A stretch of DNA of 64,000 nt from Agrostemma githago (lineage: Eukaryota > Streptophyta > Magnoliopsida > Caryophyllales > Caryophyllaceae), in the NCBI GenBank assembly GCA_958450325.1, contig OY288244.1, positions 36,641,424 through 36,705,423 on the forward strand. Reading direction: 5' to 3'. The notes beneath the pieces are model-generated. The model searched no databases. It was not told where the DNA came from and saw nothing but the letters and a program-made list of their open reading frames with translations. Both the position numbers and the translations under genes were made by a program. Below, piece by piece: positions 11,463-22,688 of the stretch. Positions within the stretch are counted from its first letter, which is position 1. Each line of letters begins with the position of its first letter.

Positions 11463-12105
11463 CTAGGGTATACATATATATAGTAAAGCCTTAATGGATC
11501 CTTAACCCAAAACCCAAATCCAACTTTTTGCTCCATTAGTGAGACTTTCACCCTTTGAGATCTACCATGCACGTGTCAATACCATCGGGTGAAACTTCAC
11601 CTGACGGTTTCACCCGTTGAACTTCTTCCAGTTTTGCATTTTTGGATGTCTTTATCGTCGGGCGAAATTCACCCGGTGGGTAAAAGTTTCGCCCAGTCAT
11701 TTCGCCCGGTGGAGAAGCTTTCCTGAAAATCTCCGAGGAGGTAAAACTACCGTCGAGCGAAACTTCGCCCGGTCGTTTCTCATCGAGTGAAGTTTCACTC
11801 GATGGTTTTCTGGCCTCTTTTCTTGTCTCATTCTTCGTCGTATGATTGGATGGCTTTGAACTTTAAGTTTTGTGCTTTGCTTTCTCGACGGTGTTCCCCT
11901 CTCTTGTGCTCGTAGAAGCTCGATTATGCTTTCAGCGCCAAATTCTATCAAAATTGATATAAAAACTACCAAAAACACGTGAAACGCACAAGAGGGACGC
12001 TAAGGTGATAAAGACTCAAATAAGGCGATAATCGCATTCTAATCTCGCAAAACGAGGGAAAAACGAGTCTAAATGGGAGGAAAAACGATCTAAATTTAGC
12101 ACACA
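11463..12105. other. Unassigned block with quasi-palindromes between elements B and C
   Basis: No coding region is recognised. The block starts at the sharp end of LTR2 and stops where the minus-strand pol of element C becomes recognisable (about 12,106-12,121). It contains a quasi-palindrome array (11,583-11,805) and a stretch of AAACGAGGGAAAAACGAG-like words (about 12,045-12,080). It could be a fragment of another LTR. Neither LTR ends nor a TSD were found. Confidence 0.4.
11583..11805. repeat. Dispersed 24-25 bp quasi-palindromes
   Basis: Four near-complete dyads at about 11,583-11,607, 11,656-11,679, 11,751-11,775 and 11,781-11,805 follow the pattern CRTCGRGYGAAACTTCRCYCGRTGG. Partial copies lie at 11,608 and 11,685-11,712. 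The last (CATCGAGTGAA, then TTTCACTCGATG) is almost perfectly self-complementary. They differ in sequence from the CACTCGATCGAGTG cassettes but are the same kind of object: short dyads repeated over about 200 bases. Confidence 0.75.
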
Positions 12106-12120
12106 ACACTTGGTTGGGTA

Positions 12121-12530
12121 AAATCTGTTGCTGCGGAGGATGAGCTTGACCAAGTCTTCCTTTGGATCCGGGGCTATCTTGTCTTTCCCGAATCGTAGCC
12201 CTAGCGCGGGCTCAACATTGTTAGCATCCTCGGACTAGATGAGAGTGAACACATCATCCGGGATATAGTTGCAGTCCCGGGCCAATTGGGTTCCGGGATG
12301 TGCAATAGTTGGTCGGAACAGGCCAACCTGGACGGCCCCAAATACTGGCGTGATGAAGTACTCAGTCATTCGTGGGCTATAAGAGCTCAAGTAGATACCC
12401 TTAATGAGATTGCAGGCCTTCTCGGTGCCTACTCGGACAACATTGCCCGGTGTCATGGCGTATCCTAGGCCGAAGTGAGAGTCTTCGTCCTTTAGGACCT
12501 AGATAATCTTACCAGCTGGAAGATATGGCC
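12121..12530 (-). pseudogene. gypsy polyprotein segment downstream of protease (element C)
   Basis: A minus-strand reading frame including MTPGNVVRVGTEKACNLIKG and YSPRMTEYFITPVFG, preceded by LKDEDSHFGLGYA. It lies where Tat/Ogre polyproteins have a poorly conserved stretch between protease and RT. On the other side of the CACTA insertion, 16,928-17,060 encodes MIEEEYLSKPYFTTGIDTML and NMGYFTGPPL, the N-terminal side of the same stretch. The two halves join across the insertion with a frame change, so this was already or has since become a pseudogene. The name rests on position rather than on a catalytic motif. Confidence 0.55.
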
Positions 12531-12739
12531 TAATACTACAACAAAAAATCCTTTACGCGGCGATTATTTTGTGACGATTGAAAAATCGACATAACTAATA
12601 TACTTATATTCCTATGAATGACCCCTTATTGTAACAAATATCAATCGATGCTAATAAACCCGACAAATCGACGGGTTACGTCCTCAAAACCCTACTATTC
12701 TAATAAACCCAATTGAAACCTACCTTCCTTATTACTGAA

Positions 12740-13822
12740 ATCACATTCACGCATCTTTTTTTCTTCCTTTACTTTCTCTCTACTGTTCATCCTCCATTTC
12801 TACTGTCAATTATGCCTTCTAACAACTGAAGAAGACTCAAATCGTATGTTTTTTCTTTTCTTCTTTCCCTGGTTTTATTGTATCTGTGTTTAATTTCAAG
12901 TTTTCGTTAAAAAATTCTACAATTTCATTTATTTAGGGTTTCCTAAATCGGGTTTTTGTGACGATCAGTTGAGCTGATTTCTGGTATGATTTCTATTTCC
13001 TGATTTCTTATTAATTTTCGATTGATTTGATTTCGTGATCATCTTTCGATTTGATTTCGAGTTTTCTGATGAGAAATTTCGTTTAAAACATTCGGATTTT
13101 GAATCTAATACAATGAATTGTTAGATTGAATGATTTCTTTTACCCCAAATTCCATAAGTTTGATTTTAATTTGTTAATTTGACCTAATTTATGTTGTTTT
13201 TAATCAGTTTTGTGTATGTTAAATTCGTCGCCCATAAGAAAGTTCTCGTATGTCGTTCCACTTCTTAGGGTTTTCACTATATTTCATCTTTGATTTGATT
13301 ATTTTCATTAGTGTTTGGGCTTTTTGGATTTGATTAACAGGACAAACTATTGGATCAGACTAGTGTGACTCACCTCTTTAAGATTACCGAGTTCATCAGA
13401 TTGCTTGCTACTGGAATGACAGGTATTGATTTGATGATGTTTAATCTTGTATTTGATGCGTGGTTCGACTGCTTCTAATTGTAGTTTACTGATGAGATTG
13501 CCCACTGTTTCGGGATTCGTTCGATGAATGGTATTTCTTGTGGTAATTCATATCACTGATAGTTTGGATCATGGATATTAACAACAGTCTAAGTTGATAA
13601 TGGATATTCCATTTTTCTTCATGTATGAAAAATCCTTGCATTTTAGGCTTTAGATCAAAGTTAGGTGCCAAATCCAAATCTGAGTGATGAGTGATGCAGG
13701 GCAATGTGAAGAGTTGGAGCATCATAGGAAATGAGTTTACCTATGAGAGGCATCTTTTGAATGTGGATCTTTCAGTATAGAAATGATGAAGAGATTCTGG
13801 TTATATGCTTCTATTGCTTCAG
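12740..13822 (+). other. Gene-like but unidentified part of the CACTA element
   Basis: The start (about 12,740-12,850) resembles a plant 5' leader: CT-rich, ending near TATGCCTTCTAACAACTGAAG. It is followed by T-rich intron-like DNA to about 13,340. A short exon-like piece (about 13,342-13,425, with AAGATTACCGAGTTCATCAG) follows. No open frame of useful length or recognisable domain was found. These may be additional captured host fragments upstream of the aldehyde oxidase exons. Confidence 0.3.
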
Positions 13823-14806
13823 GATCATAAACTCCGGGTAAATTTAGCATTCTGTCAAATGGTTCAATTGTGGTTGAAGTTGGTGGAATTGAGCTTGGAC
13901 AAGGTCTATGGACGAAATTTCAGCAAGTGACAGCATTTGGTCTCGGTTTGATTTGATGTGTAGGGAGTGAAAAGTTGTTGGATAAAGTACGCGTTGTACA
14001 GGCAGATTCGATAAGTATGATTCAAGGAGGGTTAACCGCTGGAAGTACGACTTCAGAGTCGAGCTATGAAGCCGTCAGGATTTACTGTGGTTTATTGGTT
14101 AAGAGATTGTCGAGTCTTAGACACCGACTTCAGGGAGAAAGGGGAACTGTCAACTGGGAAACATTGATTGCTCATGTAACCCAATTTAGTTCATCTCAGT
14201 TAAGCCTATTTCAGCCGGAAAAAACAGGACCCAAGTCTTACGATGTTGCTTTCTACTTTCTCGTTGCAGGCGGGAATGCAATCAGTGAATTTGTCTGCAA
14301 GTACTTACTATGTCCCGAGTTTAATTCCATGATATATTTAAACTACGGAGCTGCTGTCAGTGAGGTAGATTTTCTATCACCTCCTATTTTTTACCTCGGT
14401 TGTTGTGCTCGGCCTTTCTCCTTTCACCTTCTGTTTTTTTACAGTTATGTTTTCGCAAGTGGAGGTAAATCTTCTTACAGGAGAAACCTGTATTTTACGG
14501 TCTGACATCATTTACGACTGTGGTCAGAGTTTGAATCCTGTTATCGACCTCGGACAGGTTTATTTTCACTGCATTTTTACAAAAACCTACAGATAGACAT
14601 CCCTGCAAGAATATTTTTCGTGTGATTAACATGTAATATTGTACAGATTGAAGGCTCATTTGTCCAAGGAATCGGGTTTTTCCTCACAGAAGAGTATTTG
14701 AGTGATCCCGATGGACTGGTAGTTTCTGACAGCACGTGGACATACAAAATCCCGATAGTCGATGCTATACCCAAACAATTTAACGTCGAGATTCTGAACA
14801 GTGGGC
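13823..14806 (+). pseudogene. Captured aldehyde oxidase C-terminal exons
   Basis: Plant aldehyde oxidases (AAO family) are molybdenum-cofactor enzymes that oxidise aldehydes, for example abscisic aldehyde. Four exon pieces are recognisable. About 13,823-14,175 encodes GGIELGQGLWTKFQQ and LLDKVRVVQADS, then GGLTAGSTTSESSYEAVR. About 14,270-14,364 holds the MQSVNLSAST and LNYGAAVSE parts. About 14,459-14,557 encodes VEVNLLTGET and DIIYDCGQSLNP. About 14,647-14,806 encodes GLVVSDSTWTYKIP and PKQFNVEILNSGH. The introns are still present (GTAACC..TTGCAG, GTTTATT..TGTACAG; the middle one has a damaged acceptor), so this was copied at DNA level, not from mRNA. A TGA near 13,955, a one-base frame change near the end of the second piece, and loss of everything after NSGH make it non-functional. 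Homology stops at about 14,806. Confidence 0.88.
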
Positions 14807-16509
14807 ACTGGGCACCACCAGAACTGGATTCTCTAATCCGAAGGTATGTCCAACTTAATGTCAGGCAAACGGGTCAACCTGCATTACAAATTTATGTTGG
14901 TGAAATCCATGAACAACAGGTTACATGTAGAAAACTATGAGACTAAGCATAATCTACCTTATCATCTTCCAAATGAAGATTTCTTCTTGTAACAAAATTC
15001 GTAAGTCCACCAACTGTCTAGCTGCAAAAGGAAAAGTAGATAATTTAGAAGACGACATTGGTAATAAACACTAGCCCCAATTAACACACCTGAGGCGTCC
15101 AACAACCTATAAAATTGTCATACAAACTTTGAGCTACAGTGAATCAATGAAGTAAGACAAACATGCATGAGGCACAATACTAACTCTAAACAGGCAACGC
15201 TCATCAAGTATTGAAAGTAGCGCATCTGATGTCTTCACTTTCATCTGCTTCTCACTTTCCATAATCATGCTACTGGTGTTATATTGGCTGATCGACTTTT
15301 CACTTTTGGGTTTTTCAACATTGGGTAAAAAGCATAGATTATTCTTTCCATTTTCATTTGGCATGAAGATCGACTCTTAGCCATCATCCTGTGAAACAAT
15401 GTGAAGAACCACCATAGATGTTATGCACAATTAATGTTCAGCAAAACTGCTCTTGGATTCGCTCTAGTACAACAGTTTTCTGACTAGTTTGAGTCTGAAT
15501 GGAGATGAATACTGATCAATATTGATTATAGTAGTTGACTGCCTCCTTTGTGTCATCAACAATGAATTTCAGGACAAGTATGTTCTTTTTAAGATACTCT
15601 GCAGGCGTCAAGAACTTTTTATGCACTTATGCTGGTTGTTCATTTGGTGGGAATCAGATTCGATCAGGACATAATGGTCAGGCATGTCTATTTTCAATCT
15701 TTCCTCTGTTTTGTTTTATGAATATTGCATTTAGCATCGTCATTGATTAAGGGATCACGTGTTTTTTTGTTATGTTTTATGATCTTGTTCTCGATGTTAT
15801 GCAAAATGGTTTCACCTGCTGTAATCTTTACGGTGAATGCTCAAGCGTATCCATCTCCATTTTGGGCTATAAATCGTTGTGGTCAGGTTCAGTGCTAACT
15901 ACTCTTGTTTGCTTTCTAATTGATCTTTTCTTTCCTGACACTCGAAGACTGTTTAGAGGCCAATATATGTTATGCTTGGCGTTTCTTTATTGTTGTTTCA
16001 TCCGTGTTTCAGCTGCATATTGCTACGTAGCGCAGGCTGCGTCCATTATTTGCAGATCGTTGTTCTTGTACTAATACAAGGGTGAAATATTCAGACTGAA
16101 ACTCGGGAGAGAAATCAAGGCGAGTTGTTGCATTGAGATCAGTTTTGAGCTGCATTATAACCGAATATCAAAGACGGTACATTCTGAATAATGCAACGGG
16201 AATGCATGCCTTCCTTATTATGTTGCTGGTTGGCCGCCTTTTAATTCAACACGAGATGCATTTTAGGCGTTTGGAATCAGACGGAGGTCTTTTTAGGCGC
16301 GATTACTGTACCATATAGTACCAAATACATGGGTAGAATGAAGCTCTTCTTTGGTGGCCAAAGACATAGTAATTTTTTTAGGTTATCGTTTGCAGTTTTG
16401 CACTTATTTGTATTAATTTATTTTAGTCGATGTTGGATATATATAATTTTTGGAATTTATGAGTAATGTAAAAGTTGCATATTTTTTCACTTGTTTTTTT
16501 GTTTTTATT
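14807..16509. other. Remaining CACTA interior, no recognised gene
   Basis: After the aldehyde oxidase homology ends, the frame runs on into unrelated residues (WAPPELDSLIRRYVQL) and stops at 14,940. A minus-strand reading frame at 15,134-15,364 (MPNENGKNNLCFLPNVEKPK at its start) and exon-like stretches at about 15,570-15,750 and 16,100-16,320 have no recognisable domain. They may be further captured fragments. No transposase signature was seen. Confidence 0.3.
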
Positions 16510-17040
16510 TCGCACCACATTTGAGAGATAAATGTGATATTTCGTATCGAATGTATTGCTATACCAAATTTAGTATATGGTTGCATTTAATAGTACTTAT
16601 TGTGTCGAATGCAATTGCAACAAATGTCACTAAATGACATTTTATTGTACTTATCGTGTCAAATACAATCGTTACAATTCTCTTTAGTGGGAAAATCAAA
16701 TGATTTACCGCATCAATAATAATGGTCTGTAAATCACCACTAAATCTCCTCTTCTTTCGCGTCGATTATAAGGAGCTAACCCAGTGAATAGATAATTCTC
16801 TACGAAAGGTTGCGACAACGATGCCTACCTCAACGAATACACAATCGATGGGGAAACCTTTCGCGTCGAATAGAATCGCCACAAAATACAAAAATAATCG
16901 CCACGAAAAGGTTATTTTCTTGTAATGTAGAGGTGGCCCCGTGAAGTATCCCATATTCTGCAGCATCGTGTCAATGCCGGTGGTGAAATAGGGCTTGGAG
17001 AGGTATTCCTCCTCAATCATTCCCACAAAATCGAACGGTG

Positions 17041-17676
17041 GCCTGTGGCATTGCAGCTAGCCACGATCATGGGTGTCGCCTCTAGGGTGATAATGCTATC
17101 ATGCAGAGGTAACCTGATCTTTCGGTGCAGAGTGGAGGATACAACTTCAACAGCGTGGATCCACGGTCTTCCTTAGAGCAAATTGAAGGAGGAGGTGACG
17201 TCGATCACTTGGAACTCTAACTCCTTTTATACCGGGCCCGTTATGATAGTCAGCTTAATGGCCCCAGCTACCGACTTTGGGCTCCCATCAAAAGCCTGGA
17301 TAGTTTAAGTAGTTGGGATGTATTCAGCCTTAGTGATGTCGAGGGATTTAGCGGTCCTTAGGGGAAGGACGTTGAAAGCGGACCCGTCGTCGATCAGGGT
17401 CATGAGGAGATACTTCTCGCGATAAATCATCGTAATATATAGGGCTAAGTTGTGGGAAGCCCCGAATGGTGGCAGATCGGACTCGGAGAAGGTAATTAAT
17501 GGGCCTTCTTCCTTAGCTTACCCGTTCAGGTGGGGCGTGACAGTAGCTACCATTTCAGTAGGGGTAACTGTGGAGTCGATCTTGATTTGGTCGAGAGCCG
17601 TAGTAAGTGCCTCTTGATGTTCTTGTGAACTGACTAGGAGTTTCCATATAGTGAGTTCAAATCGAGTCTTCTTTAG
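17041..17676 (-). pseudogene. gypsy aspartic protease (element C)
   Basis: Retropepsin cuts the gag-pol polyprotein. The active-site segment LMTLIDDGSAFNVLPL (about 17,365-17,412) has the Asp-x-Gly-Ser core typical of plant gypsy proteases. It is preceded by SHNLALYITMIYREKYLL and followed by TKAEYIPTT and FDGSPKSVAGAIKLTI, a flap-like region. At least three in-frame stops interrupt it. It follows gag in the expected order and is continuous with the segment at 16,928-17,060. Confidence 0.75.
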
Positions 17677-19160
17677 TTATTTTAAGAGAGTCGTGTCAGT
17701 AGTTGGCTCCTCAGGGGTGACTTCCGCTTTGACTGGTTCGGTGACAGTTGCCGGAATATGGGTGTCCCTAGAGCTAGTAGCTTGATAGGGACGATCTGAG
17801 CGGGTGAGGTGGTTACTGGCTAGGACTTTGGACTTAGCCTTTCCGACTTTCTCACTGGTAATGGGGACAGCTTCCCCTTTGACGAGGTATACATCGTCTT
17901 CATCATCAAACCATATCCCGTTCACTTGCGGGTAAAGGGACAAATAAGGTGGGAACAATCAATCACCTCCCCGGTAAAGATGGCGTGGGAGCTGAAAGGA
18001 ATATCCTTGTTACTCGGTTTGTCCCCGAGCAATGGGATCTTACCACTCTCGATCAGATCTTGGATAAGATGTTTCAACATCCACGATTTTTTGGTATCAT
18101 GCCCGTTGCCCTTGTGATATTGGCAATAGGTCTGTGCGTTATAGTTCATGGAGCGCCGGTTGGCCGGAACTTCAGGAGTAGGGCCTATCGGTTGGATTAG
18201 GCCTTTGGAGGAGAGCCTTTGCAAGGTGTAACTATAGGTAGTACCTATGTCGGTGAATACCCGGGGTGGGGTACTCTAGGAGATTGGCCTCATCAAATAT
18301 GTTGCGGGCTGCAGCTGGGGCCTTAGCAGAGGAGGAGGACCCTTGGTAACCTTTGCTAGAGGCTTTAATTAGGCCCTCTAGCCTTAGGTCGTCTTCAATT
18401 CTTATGTCCATTTAACTAAGGGTGGTGAAATTGGGTATGACAGCATACCGGAGATTGACCAGGTAAGAGGGGAGGAGGTTCTTGACGAAGGCCTCCACCA
18501 AAAATTTCTCGCTGGGCTTATCAACATGCTTAACACTCTCGACCCTCCAGCGTTGAAGGTATTTTTTAAACCTTTCTTTGGGCTCTTGGGCCATAACCTC
18601 CAAGGAACACATAGTGGTATGGATCTCGGTATTGTCAGCATAATTCCGAGCAAATGTCGTAGCCACATCATCCTAGGTGGGGTATTTCTTCGGGTCTAGC
18701 CTATAGTACGAGGCCCGTGGGTGCTTCTTGAGGGGCGCAGCAAATAGATTCTTGAACATACTAGAATCTACGTCCTTGATAGCCATAAATTCCTTGAAGG
18801 CGCGTACATATAGTAACGGGTCTTCAATCCCCTCGAACATTGGCAAAATCGTGAGATTCAGGTTTGCAGGCAGCTTGTCATTCACCGGAGAATAGGTGTT
18901 CGGGAATTTTCCTTGTGGATGTTGTTTCCCCCAGACAGGTGGGCCTGTTCCTTTAATCGATGCACTGCGCTGATCAGTTAAGCCTTGGGTCCGGTGTTTT
19001 CGGGCCCAAAGTTAGGAGTCCCTTGCTCTACAGCGGTAAAACAAGCATTATTTGTGGCCGCTTGATCAACCCTTATGGGTACCAGTTGAGTCTCAATTTC
19101 AGTATGTTTGTTGACCATGGTTTCCACTATGGTCTTCAGTTCTCCAATGGCTTGTTCCAT
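17677..19160 (-). pseudogene. gypsy gag (element C)
   Basis: Gag forms the virus-like particle and binds element RNA. From 19,160 downward: MEQAIGELKTIVETMVNKH (coiled-coil-like), then at 18,885-18,673 LPMFEGIEDPLLYVRAFKEF, continuing after a TAG at 18,673 into MAQEPKERFKKYLQRWR and LPSYLVNLRYAVIPNF (18,666-18,412). This is the usual retrotransposon gag core. At 18,224-17,922 a knuckle-like YCQYHKGNGHDTKKSW has Ser where the last Cys would be expected. A charged tail with GIWFDDEDDVYLVKGEAVP follows at 17,958-17,677. Several stops and frame changes break it. Confidence 0.8.
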
Positions 19161-20175
19161 CCTGAGCTTAGTTGAAGGTTGCCTGTCTGGAAGAATACCA
19201 CGTAATCAGAAACCTTGGGCCCAGATTTTGGAATCAAAACATCCCGAGCGAAGAAAGATAGAACGAGGGAAAAAAGACTCGAAAAAATTGCCTAGAAGGG
19301 AAACCCATGGGTGGTGTGACTCCTTTAGGATACGACTATGTGGGCCGGATCCCGTCCGAAGGAAGGACCAAGTGAGATTTCCCCCAACTTAGGACTCGAG
19401 TGTTTAGACGGACCTTCAGTTGTAGGGGTATGCTCCACATAGGTTGGTCATGCTCTTAAGACAAGGCGAACTTGGGATGGGGAAGAAACCCGTGATGTAG
19501 GATCGACGGAGTTTTGACGCTATAGACCTTTGACGAATTATGAAAAGACCCGTCACACGGATTACGGTAGGTCCTATAATAAGGAGGGTTTTTGAAAGGG
19601 GTTGAATTTTGAAAAAATTCGAAGGATGCTCATGACTTTTGAAATTGGCATTATGCTGACACGACCGAGTTTTTTTTAAAAATTCGAAAGTTTTGATTTT
19701 CAAAATGGGCAGCATGCCAGCTAAAAATAAGCTATTTTGAGTCAAATCTTAAGTCTAAATTTTGGCAGCATTCCATGTTTTTGAAAACTTGACATTTTGA
19801 AAAGATACATTTTTGAAATGATGGATTTTGATAAAAGACACGGAAACCAAGTAGCACGTAGTCACACAAGCATTATGAGGACAACATGTATGCTTTATAC
19901 TAGGTCTCGGTCGGCCTAAAGAGGGTCTATACCAACACCGATGGCTCTCTCATAAATCAGGGCAGACTTCCTAAGCCAAATTGGACAGAACATGCCGCGA
20001 AACCCATACGAGTTCGGCCATAGATGTCTTTAGCACACCCATGTTGGACTGCACCGCGGTATAGTGGGTCTGCAAAAAAGGGTTATGCGTGAACCATCAA
20101 ACTAAAAAGCGCACGTTAATAACCGATCGATTTTTTTTAGAGTCTCACCCTGAGAATCCCAATGATATGTAGTAT
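19161..20175 (-). other. Leader of element C between PBS and gag
   Basis: No gene is seen. The region links the PBS to the first gag reading frame, with A/T-rich stretches such as ATTTTGAAAAGATACATTTTTG. Untranslated leaders of about 1 kb are common in this lineage. The short reading frame at 19,416-19,745 on the minus strand has no recognisable domain. Confidence 0.55.
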
Positions 20176-20194
20176 CCCCAGTGGAGTCGCCAAA
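20176..20194 (-). other. Primer binding site of element C
   Basis: On the minus strand TTTGGCGACTCCACTGGGG follows the LTR end (TGTCCA) after a few bases. TGGCGACTCC begins with the TGG that pairs with a tRNA CCA end. The same word, TTTGGCGACTCCGCTGGGG, follows the 5' LTR of element D. A tRNA-Arg primer is known for Ogre-type elements; I did not verify the match to a tRNA. Confidence 0.7.
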
Positions 20195-21321
20195 TTTTGG
20201 ACATGACATAAGTCCACCTCGACGCGGTCACGCGCGGGTTTGGATAGCGAATGAATATTGTGGTAAGATTGTTCTCGGGTCAAAATTTAAATCGAATTTG
20301 GAGTCACCACCGAACATTGTGGGAGTTTGGACCCGTTCGAACCCACTCTATACATATGCGTATCGCGCACAAAGCACGATCCGCTTTAGTACTAGAGCTT
20401 ATAGGGGTTCGTCCCTTTGCATAACGATATCGATGTCGAATTACCGAATATCGTATATCAAATGACTCTCGTTCGCCAACGGTTTTGGGGATCCGAAAAT
20501 CAAATATTCTGAGTAATGGGTGAGGGTACGTGTTGGGAAGCCTACGAAGGACACCCAACCCCTCCCTCACTTAGCGACCTCTACTAGGATATCGATCGGT
20601 GCTCGTGTACGCGAATTAGTAAGACGGTGAAATGATATGCAAACAATGTTTTGAGCTACGCATGTAAAATACGTGTTTAGCTACGTCGTTTAATGTATCT
20701 TAAATATGTCGAAGTTATTTTAGCATGTGATGTTCATTTAGAAAGCGGTAAATGGCAAACATCGAAAATAAACAACTTAAAAGTAACTTACAAATTACAC
20801 GGGCGGAATACAACATGAAATTCACAATACTTGGACATAACGTAACAATAATAAACGGATTAGCAACGGTAAATGTAATCTATAAATGGACCCGTAAATA
20901 AAAAACGTGAATTGAAACCGTAAATCGAATGATTGGACGAACTCCGATCACTTACACATTACGTTGTGTATTGACCGGAGGACGAAGGCCTTAGCACGCA
21001 TTAGTGCACGGGACCAGAGCGTAATGCTAGCTCGATCCCGGGCCTCGGGGTCTTCTCTCGACTTATCCTAGCGAAATGGAAATTGCCTCGACTTATCGGA
21101 CATCAAATTGACTAATGAGTCGTCGATATAAGATTAGTCGTATGAGACATCGCTCAAAGTCATAAAAGAAACGAGATGATAATAAATTAGAAATGATATA
21201 ATGTGTGAGTTTTGGAAGACGAATACTTGATTTATTTTAGCACGTATCGACTTAGAGTTGTAAATATGACTCGACGGAACTTTATATCGTCTTTTGATTC
21301 TCGTTGAAGGCTTGCAGGGGT

Positions 21322-21430
21322 CACTTGATCGAATTATTGTAGGGACTCGGTCGAGTACCCATAGACGAAAAATCCCTTCCCATTTTTTAGGGGGTCACTC
21401 GATCGAGTGACTAAGGCATTCGATCGAGTG
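21322..21430. repeat. Palindrome cassette 5 (LTR of C)
   Basis: Dyads start at 21,322 (degenerate CACTTGATCGAATT), 21,344, 21,396 and 21,417. The second pair has the standard 21-base spacing and the first is one base longer. The 38-base linker contains CCCATTTTTTAGGGGG, similar to other linkers. Confidence 0.85.
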
Positions 21431-22688
21431 CCCTCTGTAACGGGTGGGGGGTTTTGCTCAAAACTACCCATTTCGTGAATTTTTCCTTTAAATCGATAAG
21501 TGACCGAACTAATGCAAATATCGGGCCCCTCCGTGTCACGATGTCATTGTCGGGTCTTGTGGACCCTACGACAATCGGTTCGACGTTACTAGGTTTTGCA
21601 TTAGTGTTATTCTCAATAGCTCTTCATTCTCGACACTCGATTACGGAATCGGTAACGAACATTTTAGAGCGATGTTTATGGAATCGAGAATAATCGAAAT
21701 AGAATGAATATCAAATCCCTCCGCGTCGCGATATCGTCGTCGGGTCTCGTGGACAACATGACGATCGGCTCGACGTTATCGGGTTTCATGCTAATTCAAT
21801 TGTCGATAGCTTTTTTATGTGCGACATTCAATTTTGGAATCGACATCGGGCTTTTAGAATGATATTTTGAAAAAGACATCGAATATGCTCGAAAATGAAT
21901 TACCGCGATCATGTTATAATTTGATCGGTTATGCGTACGCCATAAAGTGCCCTAACCTTTAAGTGCCTAGGGCGGTGGGCCTCGAGGGGCGCCACCTCCA
22001 GTACGACTTGTTCGGGAATTATACGGACTTTAGGCGGCATTTATAATCGAACGTACTTGATCAGAGAATTCGATTCATAATCACAAAACTTAGGTCCTTT
22101 TCATTTCGACATCGTAATTTGTCTCTTAAAGCCTACGACAATCGATTTAGTGTCATCGGACATTTGCTCGAATCGAATTGAAAATAGTTTTTTGGTATAT
22201 TGTAGTATACACGGTATTATATATATAACGGAAGTAAAAACGATAAATAAATATTAGTGTTGTTAGGAACAATAATGAAAATGTTAGATCGCGATTAAGT
22301 AAATGTTAGTAGTACGATAATATAAATGTTAGATGTTACTAGTTAATAACGGGAATGTAAATGTTAGGTGTTAGTATACAAAAACAAAAAGAGAATTAGA
22401 GATTAGAAAAATGGGATTTGGTACACCCTCAACCTACATGTTAATGATCTCGGAAAATGGACTCGTTGAGTGTCGGCGTAGGCACGGGATCAGTACGAGT
22501 ATGTAGGGTGAGTTAGGGTGTGTGATTAGGGAGAAAATGTTCTTGGTTTTTGGCGAGTTTAGGTCTCGGGAATGGTTGTGTGTGTGAGTACGAAAGACTC
22601 TTTTAAATGCTATGGAAAATGAAAAAAAGTGGTGAAAAGTAAAAGTCCCCAAATGATGTGGTGTATAGAGTTTACCCCCGTCTAGGGT

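Larger units (their letters stand above)
12534..16927. mobile_element. CACTA (En/Spm-type) element carrying an aldehyde oxidase fragment
   Basis: The left end reads TACTACAACAAAAAATCC, followed by GGCGATTATTTTGTG. The right end, read inward on the minus strand, is CATTACAAGAAAATAACC, followed by GGCGATTATTTTTGT. These are clear terminal inverted repeats of the CACTA type. The flanking 3-bp sequences TAA (12,531-12,533) and TAG (16,928-16,930) are a near-match TSD of the right length for this superfamily. The target is the pol of element C. No transposase was recognised in its 4.4 kb; instead it holds aldehyde oxidase exons and other gene-like pieces, so it looks like a non-autonomous, gene-capturing (Pack-type) copy. 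Subterminal repeats of AATGCAATTG/CAAATACAATCG type occur near 16,510-16,720. Confidence 0.8.
12106..20197 (-). mobile_element. Element C: internal region (gag-pro), split by a CACTA element
   Basis: This is the minus-strand internal region of a third Tat/Ogre-type element. Reading from high to low coordinates: PBS (20,176-20,194), leader, gag (to about 17,925), linker, aspartic protease (about 17,041-17,676), and a segment upstream of RT that is cut by the CACTA insertion and resumes at 12,533. It stops at about 12,106 before any RT motif, so RT, RNase H, integrase and the 3' LTR are missing. All frames carry scattered stops. Confidence 0.8.
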
